The notes beneath the pieces were generated by a model. The model did no database searches, was not told the origin of the DNA, and saw only the letters and a program-made list of their open reading frames with translations. DNA of 64,000 bases from Pseudomonas sp. JQ170C (GTDB taxonomy: Bacteria; Pseudomonadota; Gammaproteobacteria; Pseudomonadales; Pseudomonadaceae): contig NZ_CP141608.1 of the NCBI RefSeq assembly GCF_035581345.1, forward strand, positions 824,001 to 888,000. Direction: 5' to 3'. This document shows positions 19,958 through 29,392 of the stretch, piece by piece. Made by a program: the position numbers and the translations under genes. Within the stretch, counting starts at the first letter, position 1; the number at the start of each line of letters is the position of its first letter.

Positions 19958-21220
19958 TCAATCCTGAGCCTTGTTCTTCCAGCCGTCATTCCCCGGCAGC
20001 AGCAGGTTCAGCGCAATCGCCACCACCGCGCACAGGGCGATACCTTTGAGGCCCCAGTCATCCGGGCCGGTGCCGGTACCCACCAGCACGCCACCGATAC
20101 CGAACACCAGTGTCACCGAGACGATCACCAGGTTGCGGGCTTCGCCCAGGTCGATCTTGTGGCGGATCATGGTGTTCATGCCAACCGCCGCGATCGAGCC
20201 GAACAGCAGGCAGAGGATGCCACCCATCACCGGTACCGGAATGCTTTGCAGCAGCGCACCGAACTTGCCGATGAAGGCCAGGGTGATGGCGAAAATCGCC
20301 GCCCAGGTCATGATCTTCGGGTTGTAGTTCTTGGTCAGCATCACCGCGCCCGTGACTTCGGCGTAGGTGGTGTTGGGCGGGCCGCCGAACAGGCCGGCGG
20401 TGGTGGTGGCGATACCGTCGCCGAGCAGGGTGCGATGCAGGCCGGGCTTTTTCAGGTAGTCGCGACCGGTGACGCTGCCCACGGCAATGACGCCGCCGAT
20501 ATGCTCGATGGCCGGCGCCAGGGCAACCGGCACGATGAACAGGATCGCCTGCCAGTTGAAGGTGGGCGCCGTGAAATGCGGCAGGGCCAACCATGGTGCT
20601 GCGGCGATCTTGGCGGTATCGACCACGCCAAAGTAGAACGACAGGCCAAAGCCCACCAGCACACCGGCGATGATCGGTACCAGGCGGAAGATGCCTTTGC
20701 CGAACACGGCGACGATCAGGGTGGTCAGCAGGGCCGGCATCGAGATCATCATGGCGGTGCTATAAGGCAGCAGCTCGGTACCGTCACCGGCCTTGCCCAT
20801 AGCCATGTTGGCCGCAATCGGCGCCATGGCCAGGCCAATGGAGATGATCACCGGGCCGATCACCACGGGCGGCAGCAGGCGATCAATAAAGCCTGTGCCT
20901 TTGATCTTCACCGCCAGGCCCAGGAAGGTGTAGACGAACCCGGCCGCCATGACCCCGCCCATGGTCTCGGCCAGGCCGAACTGGCCTTTGGCGAGGATGA
21001 TGGGCGTGATGAAGGCAAAGCTCGACGCCAGGAAGACCGGAACCTGACGGCCGGTCACCACCTGAAACAGTAGAGTTCCCAGACCCGCAGTGAACAGCGC
21101 GACGTTAGGGTCGAGGCCGGTGATCAGCGGCATCAGCACCAAGGCGCCAAAGGCGACGAACAGCATCTGTGCGCCAGAGAGGACCTGACGCCAGAGCGGG
21201 TCGTTGAACTCCTGCTGCAT
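19958..21220 (-). CDS. uraA: Uracil permease (NCS2 family)
   Basis: 420 residues with about 12-14 hydrophobic segments in the inner membrane. NCS2 features include the VPVFLASSFAFITP segment, VIISIGLAMAPIAANMA, and the conserved APAIEHIGGVIAVGSVTGRDYLKKPGLHRTLLGDG block with the substrate-binding Glu. It imports uracil with protons. It starts 2 bases after the upp stop; transport and phosphoribosylation of uracil are thus one operon. Confidence 0.95.
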   Translation of the reverse strand: MQQEFNDPLWRQVLSGAQMLFVAFGALVLMPLITGLDPNVALFTAGLGTLLFQVVTGRQVPVFLASSFAFITPIILAKGQFGLAETMGGVMAAGFVYTFLGLAVKIKGTGFIDRLLPPVVIGPVIISIGLAMAPIAANMAMGKAGDGTELLPYSTAMMISMPALLTTLIVAVFGKGIFRLVPIIAGVLVGFGLSFYFGVVDTAKIAAAPWLALPHFTAPTFNWQAILFIVPVALAPAIEHIGGVIAVGSVTGRDYLKKPGLHRTLLGDGIATTTAGLFGGPPNTTYAEVTGAVMLTKNYNPKIMTWAAIFAITLAFIGKFGALLQSIPVPVMGGILCLLFGSIAAVGMNTMIRHKIDLGEARNLVIVSVTLVFGIGGVLVGTGTGPDDWGLKGIALCAVVAIALNLLLPGNDGWKNKAQD

Positions 21221-21222
21221 GT

Positions 21223-21861
21223 TCAGGCGTCCTTCTGCTTGGTGCCGAAGATCTTGTCACCGGCATCGCCCAGGCCCGGGATGATGTAGCCGTGTTCATT
21301 CAGGCGCTCGTCGATCGAGGCGGTGTAGATCTGTACGTCCGGGTGGGCTTTCTCGACCACGGCAATGCCTTCGGGCGCAGCAACCAGCACCATGGCGCGG
21401 ATGTCCTTGCAGCCGGCTTTCTTCAGCAGGTCAATGGTGGCAACCATCGAGGCGCCGGTGGCCAGCATCGGGTCGATGATCAGCGCCAGGCGCTCGTCGA
21501 TTTCCGGGGCGAGTTTTTCCAGGTAGGTATGCGCTTCGAGGGTTTCCTCGTTGCGGGCAACGCCCACGGCGCTGACCTTGGCGCCCGGGATCAGGCTGAG
21601 CACGCCGTCGAGCATGCCGATGCCGGCGCGCAGGATCGGTACTACAGTAATCTTCTTGCCGGCGATTTTCTCGACCTGGACCTTGCCGCACCAGCCTTCG
21701 ATTTCGTAGGTTTCCAGTGGCAGGTCTTTGGTCGCTTCGTAGGTCAGGAGCGTGCCGACTTCCTGGGCGAGTTCGCGAAAGTTCTTGGTGCTGATATCGG
21801 CACGGCGCATCAGGCCGAGCTTGTGACGGATCAGCGGATGGCGGATCTCACGGGTAGGCAT
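21223..21861 (-). CDS. upp: Uracil phosphoribosyltransferase
   Basis: 212 residues from the ATG at 21861 ([19 protein letters not shown]), preceded by GGAG; the open frame runs upstream far into unrelated sequence and is ignored. The family motifs [13 protein letters not shown], the PRPP loop [13 protein letters not shown] and the uracil-binding [17 protein letters not shown] are all present. It converts uracil and PRPP to UMP. It is divergent from hpt. Confidence 0.97.
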   Translation of the reverse strand: MPTREIRHPLIRHKLGLMRRADISTKNFRELAQEVGTLLTYEATKDLPLETYEIEGWCGKVQVEKIAGKKITVVPILRAGIGMLDGVLSLIPGAKVSAVGVARNEETLEAHTYLEKLAPEIDERLALIIDPMLATGASMVATIDLLKKAGCKDIRAMVLVAAPEGIAVVEKAHPDVQIYTASIDERLNEHGYIIPGLGDAGDKIFGTKQKDA

Positions 21862-21898
21862 AGGGAAAGGCTCCGGGGGGCGGGCAAAAAAACGGCGG

Positions 21899-21910
21899 TA
21901 GATTAATCTA
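21899..21910. promoter_or_regulatory. 12-bp palindrome in the upp-hpt divergent region
   Basis: TAGATTAATCTA is a perfect palindrome 38 bases before the upp ATG. A second small repeat, TGGAC-GTTA-GTCCA, lies at 21939-21952. Either could be an operator; no known regulator is matched. Confidence 0.3.
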
Positions 21911-22026
21911 TTCAGCCACCTGTGTCCTATAGGCATTCTGGACGTTAGTCCATAAATGCTTGATCTGACGCCCCTGGATGCGTACCTTTGCCCGCTTTTC
22001 TCAATTGCTGCCCCTTGGAGAGCGCC

Positions 22027-22584
22027 ATGTCCGCTGATCTCGAGCATATCCGTCAAGTCATGCGAGAGGCTGACTGCCTTTACACCGAAGCCGAAGTCGA
22101 GGCCGCCATTGCCCGTGTTGGCGCGCAGATCAGCGACGTGCTCGCCGAACGCAACCCGGTGGTGTTCTGTGTGATGAACGGTGGCCTGATCTTCGCCGGC
22201 AAACTGCTCACCCATTTGCAGTTCCCGCTCGAGTCCTCCTACCTGCACGCCACGCGCTACCGTAATCAGACCAGCGGTGGTGATCTGTTCTGGAAAGCCA
22301 AGCCGGAAGTCTCGTTCATCGACCGCGACGTGCTGATCATCGATGACATTCTTGACGAAGGTCACACCCTCAGTGCCATCATCGACTTCTGCAAGCATGC
22401 TGGTGCCCGCGCCGTGCATACCGCTGTACTGATCGACAAGGACCACGACCGCAAGGCCAGCGCCGACCTCAAGGCCGACTTCTGCGGCCTGAGCTGCATC
22501 GACCGCTACGTGTTCGGCTATGGCATGGACTACAAGGGTTACTGGCGCAACGCCAACGGTATCTTCGCCGTAAAAGGACTCTGA
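22027..22584 (+). CDS. hpt: Hypoxanthine-guanine phosphoribosyltransferase
   Basis: 185 residues from the ATG at 22027 ([19 protein letters not shown]), which follows TTGGAG; an upstream ATG at 21988 has no comparable site. The PRPP-binding motif [14 protein letters not shown] is clear and [15 protein letters not shown] forms the base-binding end. It salvages hypoxanthine and guanine. The cupin gene follows after 3 bases. Confidence 0.93.
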   Translation: MSADLEHIRQVMREADCLYTEAEVEAAIARVGAQISDVLAERNPVVFCVMNGGLIFAGKLLTHLQFPLESSYLHATRYRNQTSGGDLFWKAKPEVSFIDRDVLIIDDILDEGHTLSAIIDFCKHAGARAVHTAVLIDKDHDRKASADLKADFCGLSCIDRYVFGYGMDYKGYWRNANGIFAVKGL

Positions 22585-22587
22585 CTC

Positions 22588-23061
22588 ATGCGCCAGCCCG
22601 GTTTTCTCGATCAATCGTTGTTTGCCGAGCTGGCTGACAAGTCGGCGGCCAACCCCCGTGGCCGCCAGCATCACAACTTCCACGAGATGGAAGAGCCTTG
22701 CCACCGCATGGCGGTGGGGCTGCAGCCTTCTACCTATATTCCGCCGCACCGGCACCTGTCGGCCGACAAGGCCGAGTGCCTGATCGTGCTGCGCGGCAAG
22801 CTGGGCCTGTTGATCTTCGATGAGCAGGGTACGGTGCTCGATAAGCGGGTGCTTGAGGCCGGTGGCGATTGCCTGGGTGTCGACCTGGCGCCCGGTACAT
22901 TCCATGGCCTGGTGGTGCTGGAGGCGGACAGCATCATGTTCGAGTGCAAGTCCGGCCCTTATCGCCCGGTCGGTGAGGGTGAGCTGGCCAGTTGGGCGCC
23001 GCGTGAAGGTGAGCCGGGTGTGGCCGAGTACCAGGCCTGGATGCGCGCGCAGTTCGACTGA
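22588..23061 (+). CDS. WbuC-family cupin metalloprotein
   Basis: 157 residues with one cupin barrel: the metal-binding motif [19 protein letters not shown] and the second half [13 protein letters not shown] supply three His and a Glu. WbuC-type proteins occur in O-antigen clusters and beside other genes, and the reaction is not established. It sits 3 bases after hpt with an AAGGA site, so it is co-transcribed with it. Three REP units follow. Confidence 0.85.
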   Translation: MRQPGFLDQSLFAELADKSAANPRGRQHHNFHEMEEPCHRMAVGLQPSTYIPPHRHLSADKAECLIVLRGKLGLLIFDEQGTVLDKRVLEAGGDCLGVDLAPGTFHGLVVLEADSIMFECKSGPYRPVGEGELASWAPREGEPGVAEYQAWMRAQFD

Positions 23062-23068
23062 TACCACC

Positions 23069-23165
23069 GTAGGAGCGGGCTTGCCCCGCGATGTGGCTGT
23101 GGGATTGCTATCGCGGGGCAAGCCCGCTCCCACAGCAAGCCCACACACAACAAGCCCGCTCCTAC
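23069..23165. repeat. Three REP units downstream of the cupin gene
   Basis: A direct unit (23069-23092), an inverted unit (23110-23133, with CCCAC instead of CCTAC) and a shortened third unit (23151-23165) follow the stop at 23061. They end 38 bases before the next start. Confidence 0.9.
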
Positions 23166-23203
23166 AATCTGCTAAAGTGCCAGGCCGCCCCAAGGAGCCT
23201 GTC

Positions 23204-23671
23204 ATGCGTGCGATTGTCCCTCTTCTCCTGTTGTTGAGCATGCCTCTGGCTGCTGCCCCCCTGCATAATCAGTTCCTGCCACCGGATGACCTGTCCCTGC
23301 GCCAGGAAGCCGCCGAAACCCAGCAACTGCTGCAGGTCACCAGCTACTCGGTAGTGCTCGGCAATCAGCGCCAGTCCAACCAGCAACCTATTCCAGTGAC
23401 CGCGCCGCTGACGCTTCGCCTCAAGGGCAAGCCGTTGAGCAAGGGCGCCACCTTGAGCCAGGTGTTGATCAGCTTCGATGGCGAAAGTAAAAGCCTGAAA
23501 AAGCCGGTGTTCGACCCGAAGAGCAAAGTCCTGAGCCTGAATTACCCGCTCAGTCAGTACCCGGTGATTCTCGATTTGCTGCGCAACGACACGGTCTATG
23601 TACAGTTTCTCAGCTACCCCAACGGCCACGTCTGGGCCGATCTGCACACCGGGGCTGTACGCGCGCGTTGA
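23204..23671 (+). CDS. Periplasmic protein of unknown function
   Basis: 155 residues from the ATG at 23204, preceded by AAGGAG; the frame extends upstream but the signal peptide ([18 protein letters not shown]) decides the start. The mature part is small and beta-rich with no cysteine, and I see no enzyme motif. Conserved in pseudomonads at this place, as far as I recall. Function unknown. Confidence 0.8.
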   Translation: MRAIVPLLLLLSMPLAAAPLHNQFLPPDDLSLRQEAAETQQLLQVTSYSVVLGNQRQSNQQPIPVTAPLTLRLKGKPLSKGATLSQVLISFDGESKSLKKPVFDPKSKVLSLNYPLSQYPVILDLLRNDTVYVQFLSYPNGHVWADLHTGAVRAR

Positions 23672-23741
23672 GCGCCGGGGCTAGGCAGGGGTAAACTGCC
23701 GGCCCGTGAAAATGTCCGTGATGGTTCAGTTGGAGTCGGTA

Positions 23742-24029
23742 ATGCGTAAAGACAAAAAGCAAGTGATTGGGGATGAGATCAGCGACGAGTACGTCAAATC
23801 CTTCCTGCAGTTCGAGCCGGCTGATGCGACTTCGCCTTCGCTGCACAAGCTGGTAAAGGCCTACCGCGGTCTGCGCATCGATGACTTCGAGCGCTTTGTC
23901 GGCTTCTTCGTCGAGGCCGGGCTGGACCTGGACGGCAAGGACGAGCACGGCCAGACCTTCGTCGACCAGATCCGCGACCAGCGCAATGCCGCCGAGTACA
24001 TCGAGATCATCGACAAGGCCCGTGGTTGA
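23742..24029 (+). CDS. Small conserved Pseudomonas protein (PA4642-like)
   Basis: 95 residues from the ATG at 23742 (MRKDKKQVIGDEISDEYVK), which has GGAG at a good distance; GTG/ATG codons further upstream (23706, 23712) lack one. It is acidic and helical, with a C-terminal GLDLDGKDEHGQTFVDQIRDQRNAAEYIEI segment resembling an ankyrin-type helix-turn. No signal peptide. Function unknown. It ends at a terminator shared with mqo. Confidence 0.8.
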   Translation: MRKDKKQVIGDEISDEYVKSFLQFEPADATSPSLHKLVKAYRGLRIDDFERFVGFFVEAGLDLDGKDEHGQTFVDQIRDQRNAAEYIEIIDKARG

Positions 24030-24044
24030 TTGAATCGCGCCCAT

Positions 24045-24072
24045 AAAAAAACGCCCCGAAGGGCGTTTTTTT
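24045..24072. terminator. Bidirectional intrinsic terminator
   Basis: AAAAAAACGCCC (24045-24056), loop CGAA, GGGCGTTTTTTT (24061-24072) works in both directions between the PA4642-like gene and mqo. Confidence 0.92.
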
Positions 24073-24083
24073 ATGCCGGTGCG

Positions 24084-25589
24084 TTACGCGTAGTTCTGCG
24101 CCGGGCTGTTTTCGACCAGGCCCAGGACCTCGTCGTTGTGCGCGCTGATCTTGTGATACAGCGCAGCGTCGGCGGCCAGGACCTTTTCCCGGGCCGGGAA
24201 AATTTCCTTGAGCTTGGCAGCCCAGGCGCCCTTGGTCTGCTCGGGGAAGCAGCGCTCGATCAGCTCGAGCATGATCGACACGGTTACCGAGGCACCAGGG
24301 GAAGCACCGAGCAGGGCGGCCAGGGTGCCGTCCTTGGCAGCCACCAGTTCGGTACCGAACTGCAGGACGCCGCCTTTTTTCGGGTCTTTCTTGATGATCT
24401 GCACACGCTGACCGGCCACTTCCAGGCGCCAGTCCTCGGCTTTGGCCTCGGGGTAGAAGCGGCGCAGGGAATCAAGACGCTGCTCCATCGACTGCATCAC
24501 TTCGCTGACCAGGTACTTGGTCAGGTCCATGTTGTCGCGGGCCACGGCCAGCATCGGGCCGATGTTGCCCATGCGTACCGACAGCGGCAGGTCAAGGAAC
24601 GAGCCGTGCTTGAGGAACTTGGTGGTGAAGCCGGCGTACGGGCCGAACAGCAGGGAGGTCTTGCCGTCGACGACGCGGGTGTCCAGGTGCGGCACCGACA
24701 TCGGCGGCGAGCCGACGGCTGCCTGGCTGTAGACCTTGGCCTGGTGCTTCTTGACCACTTCCGGGTTGTCGCAACGCAGCCACTGGCCGCTGACCGGGAA
24801 GCCGCCAAAGCCTTTGCTCTCTTCGATGCCCGAGGCTTGCAGCAGCGGCAGGGCCGCGCCACCGGCGCCGAGGAACACGAAGCGGGCGTCGACTTCACGA
24901 CTGCTGCCGCTGTTGACGTCCTTGATGCTGACGGTCCAGCCGCTGCCGTTACGGCGCAGGCCGGTCACGCGCTTGCAGTACTTGACCTGGGCATCCGGCG
25001 CGTTGGCCAGGTGCTTGAGCAGCTTGTTGGTCAGGGCGCCGAAGTTGACGTCGGTGCCTTTCATGACGCGGGTGGCGGCGATTTTCTGGTCGGTAGGGCG
25101 ACCCGGCATCATCAGCGGCATCCAGTCGTTCATCACCGCTTTGTCTTCGGTGTACTCCATCTCGGAGAAGGCATGGTGCTGCTTGAGCAGCTCAAAGCGC
25201 TTCTTCAGGAAGCCGACGCCTTTCTCGCCCTCGACGTAGCTCAGGTGCGGAATGGGGTTGATGAACGCACGCGGCGAGCTGAACGCGCCTTTTTTGCTCA
25301 GGTAAGCCCAGAACTGCCGGGAAACCTCGAACTGGGTGTTGATGTGCACCGCTTTCTTGATGTCGATGCTGCCGTCGGCGGCCTGCGGCGTGTAGTTCAG
25401 TTCACACAGCCCGGCATGGCCGGTCCCGGCGTTGTTCCACGGGTTGGAACTTTCCGCGGCACCCGAATCCATCAACTCGACGACTTCCAGCTTGATTGCC
25501 GGGTCGAGTTCCTTGAGCAGTACGGCCAGGGTGGCACTCATGATGCCTGCCCCTACCAGTACTACATCGACTGCTTCGTTCTGCGCCAT
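24084..25589 (-). CDS. mqo: Malate:quinone oxidoreductase
   Basis: 501 residues. The FAD-binding motif [17 protein letters not shown] and the family blocks [22 protein letters not shown] and [24 protein letters not shown] identify Mqo. It oxidises malate to oxaloacetate and passes electrons to the quinone pool at the inner membrane, replacing or assisting soluble malate dehydrogenase. It is a monocistronic unit; its promoter should lie in the long gene-free stretch upstream. Confidence 0.96.
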   Translation of the reverse strand: MAQNEAVDVVLVGAGIMSATLAVLLKELDPAIKLEVVELMDSGAAESSNPWNNAGTGHAGLCELNYTPQAADGSIDIKKAVHINTQFEVSRQFWAYLSKKGAFSSPRAFINPIPHLSYVEGEKGVGFLKKRFELLKQHHAFSEMEYTEDKAVMNDWMPLMMPGRPTDQKIAATRVMKGTDVNFGALTNKLLKHLANAPDAQVKYCKRVTGLRRNGSGWTVSIKDVNSGSSREVDARFVFLGAGGAALPLLQASGIEESKGFGGFPVSGQWLRCDNPEVVKKHQAKVYSQAAVGSPPMSVPHLDTRVVDGKTSLLFGPYAGFTTKFLKHGSFLDLPLSVRMGNIGPMLAVARDNMDLTKYLVSEVMQSMEQRLDSLRRFYPEAKAEDWRLEVAGQRVQIIKKDPKKGGVLQFGTELVAAKDGTLAALLGASPGASVTVSIMLELIERCFPEQTKGAWAAKLKEIFPAREKVLAADAALYHKISAHNDEVLGLVENSPAQNYA

Positions 25590-26196
25590 TTAACGCGTCT
25601 CCAAAATCTACAGCACCAAATTGACAGCATAGGATCCTTGGCTTTGCCAGGATCGCCATGTCCGATTCTTCGCAGTTTTTGCAACTTCAGCGGACACCGC
25701 CAACCGGGCTTTGCGTTGCCTATGAACGCATTTTAAGGCCGGTGCGGCAATTCGACTTATGGTCAAGGTGTCCGTCGTGCGTTATGGACCGGCCTCAGGC
25801 ACTCATCCTGGATGAGCACGTTTGCCAGCTGTTCAGGGCTGTTCGGGACACTTTAGGTGCTTTTGCACATGCCAGACTGTTCATTGCTCGCCACACTCTC
25901 GTGAAGTTGTGAAAACCCGTTTTTTCACGCTCTTTTGGAGTCGTGAACCTCAAAAAGGACTGCGCGATGGCAGACCTGGCAGGTTCAGGCAGAGCAGAGG
26001 GCCAAATGACGCAGGCACACTGGCTGGTGCAAGACCTGTGTGGAAGGCTCTCTGTGGGCGGTGCGGAGGATGCGCAATGATGAACATTGGCGGTGCTGCG
26101 AGGCCCGATCAGGAGACGTCCTTATAATCGGGGGGAGATTATAACGATGTCGCGGGCAGAAATGATCTTTATTAGCGACTTTTATTGAAGCAGCCG
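25590..26196. other. 607-base stretch without a convincing gene
   Basis: This lies between mqo and the 77-residue ORF, both on the minus strand, so it must hold the mqo promoter. Visible structures are a hairpin GTGAAAA-N6-TTTTCAC (25909-25928) and an inverted repeat TTATAATC-N7-GATTATAA (26122-26144) that contains TATAAT on both strands. A 16-codon ORF with a strong GGAGG site (ATG 26079 to TAA 26127) is also seen but has no support as a gene. A small RNA is possible. No transposon remnant is recognised. Confidence 0.5.
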
Positions 26197-26430
26197 TCAG
26201 GCGGCCAGGCTGCGTTGTACCCAGTTACCGCGGGGACGCGAGCAAACCCGGGCGCTGGCGGGCAGCGGATGGTTGAGCCAGCTCAGGCGAATTTCGTCGA
26301 TTTCCACCCATTCGGCGCCACCGGGTTGCACCGTGCACTGCTTGAAAGCCAGGCAATGGCCCTGGTTGTCGAGGCGGGCGAAGCTGCGCATTGGCGTGCG
26401 GCGAAACAGGGAAGTCCAGAACCGGGACAT
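26197..26430 (-). CDS. Small conserved Pseudomonas protein, unknown function
   Basis: 77 residues from the ATG at 26430 (MSRFWTSLFRRTPMRSFARL), which has GAGG upstream; a start at 26466 would add 12 poorly placed residues. It is basic, with a central PGGAEWVEIDEIRLSWL strand-rich part and no signal peptide or metal motif. Homologous short ORFs occur in other pseudomonads as far as I recall. Function unknown. Confidence 0.65.
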   Translation of the reverse strand: MSRFWTSLFRRTPMRSFARLDNQGHCLAFKQCTVQPGGAEWVEIDEIRLSWLNHPLPASARVCSRPRGNWVQRSLAA

Positions 26431-26606
26431 GACGTAAACCTCGTTGAGTGCTCTGGGCGCCAGCATAACCGCGGGGTAATGAAACGATTGTGACAGCGAA
26501 CCGGTGCCGTTGGCGCCTGTCTGATTTGCTAATGGCGCGCTGATGGCTGGCCCGTGTCGGGCTGGTTATACTGGCGGCCTTTGCTGCCTATCCTGGAGAA
26601 ATGAGC

Positions 26607-27191
26607 ATGTTGCAACGTTTGTTGTTCGGTTTGATCGCGGTGACCAGTCTGACCCTGGTCGGTTGTGCCCACAGCCCGCAACAGCTCAGCCCGCAGCCCA
26701 AACTCACCGCCCAGCTGGCGCCGGTCGGTCACGGCCAGCCGGTAGTGGTCAAGGTCGTTGATGGCCGTGGCACCCAGACCCTGGGCACCCGTGGTGGTCT
26801 GTACCCTGAAACCAGCGCCATTACCGTGACCGGCAACGACATCCTGCCCAAGCTGCAGGCCCAGGCCGAAGCCGCCGTACGCCTGCTCGGCTTCACCCCG
26901 ACGCCCAACGCCTACAACGCGCCGCAGTTGACCTTGACCCTGGCCGAGCTCAAGTACCAGTCGCCAAAAGAAGGCCTGTACGTGACTGAAGCCACCATCG
27001 GCGCGACCTTCAAGGCTGACGTGTCCAACGCCAACCGTCGTTACAGCGGCCGCTACGGCGCCTCGCTGGATCAGCGTTTCGGCATGGCGCCCAACCAGGA
27101 AACCAACACCAAGCTGGTCAGCGACGTCCTGAGCGACGCCCTGACCCGTGTGTTCAAGGACCAGTCCATCGGCCAGATCCTGGGCGAGTAA
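26607..27191 (+). CDS. YajG-family lipoprotein
   Basis: 194 residues from the ATG at 26607. The GGAG at 26595-26598 is 8 bases from this ATG but only 2 from the ATG at 26601, so the second start is preferred. The signal peptide ends LVGC with lipidated Cys20. The mature domain contains the YajG-type VVVKVVDGRGTQTLGTRGG and AELKY strands and a late VLSDALTRVFKD helix. It is probably an outer-membrane lipoprotein with unknown role. It ends at a bidirectional terminator. Confidence 0.85.
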   Translation: MLQRLLFGLIAVTSLTLVGCAHSPQQLSPQPKLTAQLAPVGHGQPVVVKVVDGRGTQTLGTRGGLYPETSAITVTGNDILPKLQAQAEAAVRLLGFTPTPNAYNAPQLTLTLAELKYQSPKEGLYVTEATIGATFKADVSNANRRYSGRYGASLDQRFGMAPNQETNTKLVSDVLSDALTRVFKDQSIGQILGE

Positions 27192-27202
27192 GCCCGACGC
27201 AC

Positions 27203-27241
27203 AAAAAGCCCGATGGCTGCATGGCAGGCATCGGGCTTTTT
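27203..27241. terminator. Bidirectional intrinsic terminator
   Basis: AAAAAGCCCGATG (27203-27215) pairs with CATCGGGCTTTTT (27229-27241) around a 13-base loop, between the YajG gene and the convergent 68-residue ORF. Confidence 0.9.
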
Positions 27242-27253
27242 TGTGCCTGGGGT

Positions 27254-27460
27254 TCAGGCCGCTTCGACGTAGAAGTCCAGCACGCTGATGCCGGTCGGGC
27301 CGTCGACTTCCGGCAGGTCGTGGTGAGTGTGGCCGCCCAGGGCGCAGTACACCAGCCATTGGCGGTCCTGGACATTGAAGGCCAGGCCGTCGATCAGCGC
27401 TTGCTGTTCTTCACTTGGGGCGATCAGGTAGAGGCGGTCCTGGTTTTCGGCGTGCAGCAT
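27254..27460 (-). CDS. Small conserved protein, unknown function
   Basis: 68 residues from the ATG at 27460 (MLHAENQDRLYLIAPSEEQQ), preceded by GGAG; the longer open frame upstream is not supported. It is acidic and soluble, with a GGHTHHDLPEVDGPTG segment containing three His that could bind metal. No recognised family. It is convergent with the YajG gene. Confidence 0.7.
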   Translation of the reverse strand: MLHAENQDRLYLIAPSEEQQALIDGLAFNVQDRQWLVYCALGGHTHHDLPEVDGPTGISVLDFYVEAA

Positions 27461-27607
27461 GACAAGCTCCGTTTGGTCACGAGGGCCGGTATGTTCGCGC
27501 GTGTGGATGACGATCGTATGACGCTGCTTGTCGTTGGTCGAAAAGCACGGGACTTGCGCGAAGGCTTGGGTAGAATGCCCGCCGACGTATGACTTCGAGG
27601 TTGTGTA

Positions 27608-27868
27608 ATGTCGTTGCAAATGCTTTGGGCGCTGCTTGCCGCCCATCCGGCCAAGCTGATCAACGTGGTGGCGCTGCTGGTTACCTGCCCTGGCGGCCTG
27701 CTGCTGCACAGTGCCCGACGTCGCGAGGCCCAGGCGCTGGCCGGTGCTCCGAGCGATGAGGCGGTGGTCGATGGCATGACCCTGCGCATCAACCGCTTCT
27801 ACTACATTCTGGGTTTTGCCTTCCTGGCACTGGCCCTGTTGCTGTCCTGGTTCAGTACCTGGGTTTGA
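27608..27868 (+). CDS. Small two-helix membrane protein, unknown function
   Basis: 86 residues with two hydrophobic segments (about residues 16-34 and 63-83) joined by a polar loop containing RRREAQALAG. No signal peptide or catalytic motif. A REP hairpin follows the stop by 5 bases. Function unknown. Confidence 0.75.
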   Translation: MSLQMLWALLAAHPAKLINVVALLVTCPGGLLLHSARRREAQALAGAPSDEAVVDGMTLRINRFYYILGFAFLALALLLSWFSTWV

Positions 27869-27873
27869 AACCT

Positions 27874-27915
27874 CGCGGGGCAAGCCCGCTCCAGTAGGAG
27901 CGGGCTTGCCCCGCG
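27874..27915. repeat. REP pair (inverted)
   Basis: CGCGGGGCAAGCCCGCTCC and its complement meet around a short centre (AGTA) between the small membrane protein gene and the convergent acyltransferase gene. Confidence 0.9.
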
Positions 27916-27921
27916 CTTGCA

Positions 27922-29085
27922 TCAAAGCCCCAATCCCGCCTTGACTCGATACTGGTTACGCACCGGCATCGCATACTGCAACACCAGGTAGGGCCGATGC
28001 TCGGCCGGGCAAGCGTCCAGGCGGCGCTGCCATTCAGCCTGGGCACGGGCCAGTTCATCGGCCGCAAATACCTTGTCCGCCTTGGGCACGTCCAGCGCAG
28101 GATCGGCATCGGCCCACTGTGCATACGCCAGGTAATGCACCGGGAACAGCCGGTAGCCGCCCAGGATCTGCCGATCGATTTCCGCCGCCAGCTGCTTGGT
28201 GTCCTCGAAGAACGCGGTCACCGGCGGGGCGAAGTTGATGTGTACCCGCCCCTTGTAGCCGGTAATGCCCTGGGCGATGCTCAGGTCATCTTCACCCGGT
28301 GCTTTGCTGTAGGTGCCGGTGGTGGCGCGGATGAAGAGCTCCCGGGCCTTGGCCTGGTCACACGGGTCGTATTCGTAGCTGATCGATACCGGGCTCAGGT
28401 TCAGCGACTGGATCACTGCGCCGAACGGTTCGTCCTTGCGGCTCATGTGGAACATCTTGAGGATCGCCGAATCGGTGCGATCGTCGCCATCCTTGGCCCG
28501 GCCTTCGGCCTGGGCGATCCAGATCGACTGGCCGTCGTTGCGGATCGAATGATTGATGTACGCCGACAGGAGCTGGTAGGCGGCGAGTTTTTCCCGGCGA
28601 CCGGTAATCGAGCGGTGAACGATGAAGCTCTTGTTCAGGCGCATCATGTCGCTGACGAACGGCTTTTGCAGCAGGTTGTCGCCGATGGCGATCCGAGGCG
28701 TGGGCAGGCCGGCGTGGTACACCGCATAGTTGACGAAGGCCGGGTCCATGACGATGTCGCGGTGGTTGGCCAGGAACAGGTAAGCGGTACCAGCCTTGAG
28801 CAGTTCGACGCCGGTATAGGTCACCCCGTCGGTGGCGCGCTCAATGGTGTGGTCGACGTAGTACTCGACCTTGTCCTGCAGGGTCGAGACGCAGCTGACG
28901 CCGGCGAACTCTTTGCGCAGGCGCCGGGCGATCAGCGGCTTGAGCAGCCAGCCCAAGGCACCGGCCATGCGCGGGAAGCGGAAGTGGGTGAGGATATCGA
29001 GGAATGCCGGGTCGCTGAGCAGGCGTGCCAGAACGGCAGGGACCTCAGCGTCGTCGTACGGTCGGATGGCATCGAATTCGCCCAT
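27922..29085 (-). CDS. PlsC-like acyltransferase (1-acyl-sn-glycerol-3-phosphate acyltransferase family)
   Basis: 387 residues from the ATG at 29085 (MGEFDAIRPYDDAEV); an adjacent ATG at 29088 is equally possible, and the open frame further upstream is not conserved. The acyltransferase block FLANHRDIVMDPAF carries the catalytic His, and AEGRAKDGDDRT is the third family motif. It probably transfers an acyl group to a glycerophospholipid-type acceptor at the inner membrane; the substrate is not clear. It is divergent from the CPXCG protein gene. Confidence 0.85.
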   Translation of the reverse strand: MGEFDAIRPYDDAEVPAVLARLLSDPAFLDILTHFRFPRMAGALGWLLKPLIARRLRKEFAGVSCVSTLQDKVEYYVDHTIERATDGVTYTGVELLKAGTAYLFLANHRDIVMDPAFVNYAVYHAGLPTPRIAIGDNLLQKPFVSDMMRLNKSFIVHRSITGRREKLAAYQLLSAYINHSIRNDGQSIWIAQAEGRAKDGDDRTDSAILKMFHMSRKDEPFGAVIQSLNLSPVSISYEYDPCDQAKARELFIRATTGTYSKAPGEDDLSIAQGITGYKGRVHINFAPPVTAFFEDTKQLAAEIDRQILGGYRLFPVHYLAYAQWADADPALDVPKADKVFAADELARAQAEWQRRLDACPAEHRPYLVLQYAMPVRNQYRVKAGLGL

Positions 29086-29209
29086 CATGCTCTCTTGTTG
29101 GAAACGGCTAGGGTAATAGGTAGGGCCGGGGCTCGAAAAACGGCTCGAACACGCGCAGGTCCTGTAAATAGACCGGCAATTATACGCACAAGTCACTGTG
29201 GAGGCCGCG

Positions 29210-29392
29210 ATGCTCGAAGCTGCGATCTACGATTGTCCTTATTGCGGTGAAGAAGTTGAGACGACGGTGGACCTGTCCGGTGGCGACCAGGAGTACATCG
29301 AGGACTGCCAGGTGTGCTGCAAGCCCATCCGCTTTGTATTACAGGTGCATGGTGATGAATGGATGCTTGATGTCTACGGTGAGAATGACTGA
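29210..29392 (+). CDS. CPXCG-motif cysteine-rich zinc-ribbon protein
   Basis: 60 residues from the ATG at 29210, which has GGAGG at 29199-29203; a start at 29198 lacks a site. CPYCG near the N-terminus and DCQVCCKPI later give two cysteine pairs able to bind one zinc. It overlaps the DUF2007 gene by one base (TGATG), so the two are co-translated. Function unknown. Confidence 0.88.
   Translation: MLEAAIYDCPYCGEEVETTVDLSGGDQEYIEDCQVCCKPIRFVLQVHGDEWMLDVYGEND

Noticed and set aside
21862..23241. N-terminal extension of upp through the hpt and cupin region (minus strand)
   Set aside because: The open frame continues but overlaps two real plus-strand genes; the known Upp N-terminus begins at 21861.
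26079..26127. 16-codon ORF with GGAGG ribosome site
   Set aside because: Too short to judge, no homologue recalled, and the TAA lies in the TATAAT dyad; listed only as a note on the intergenic region.
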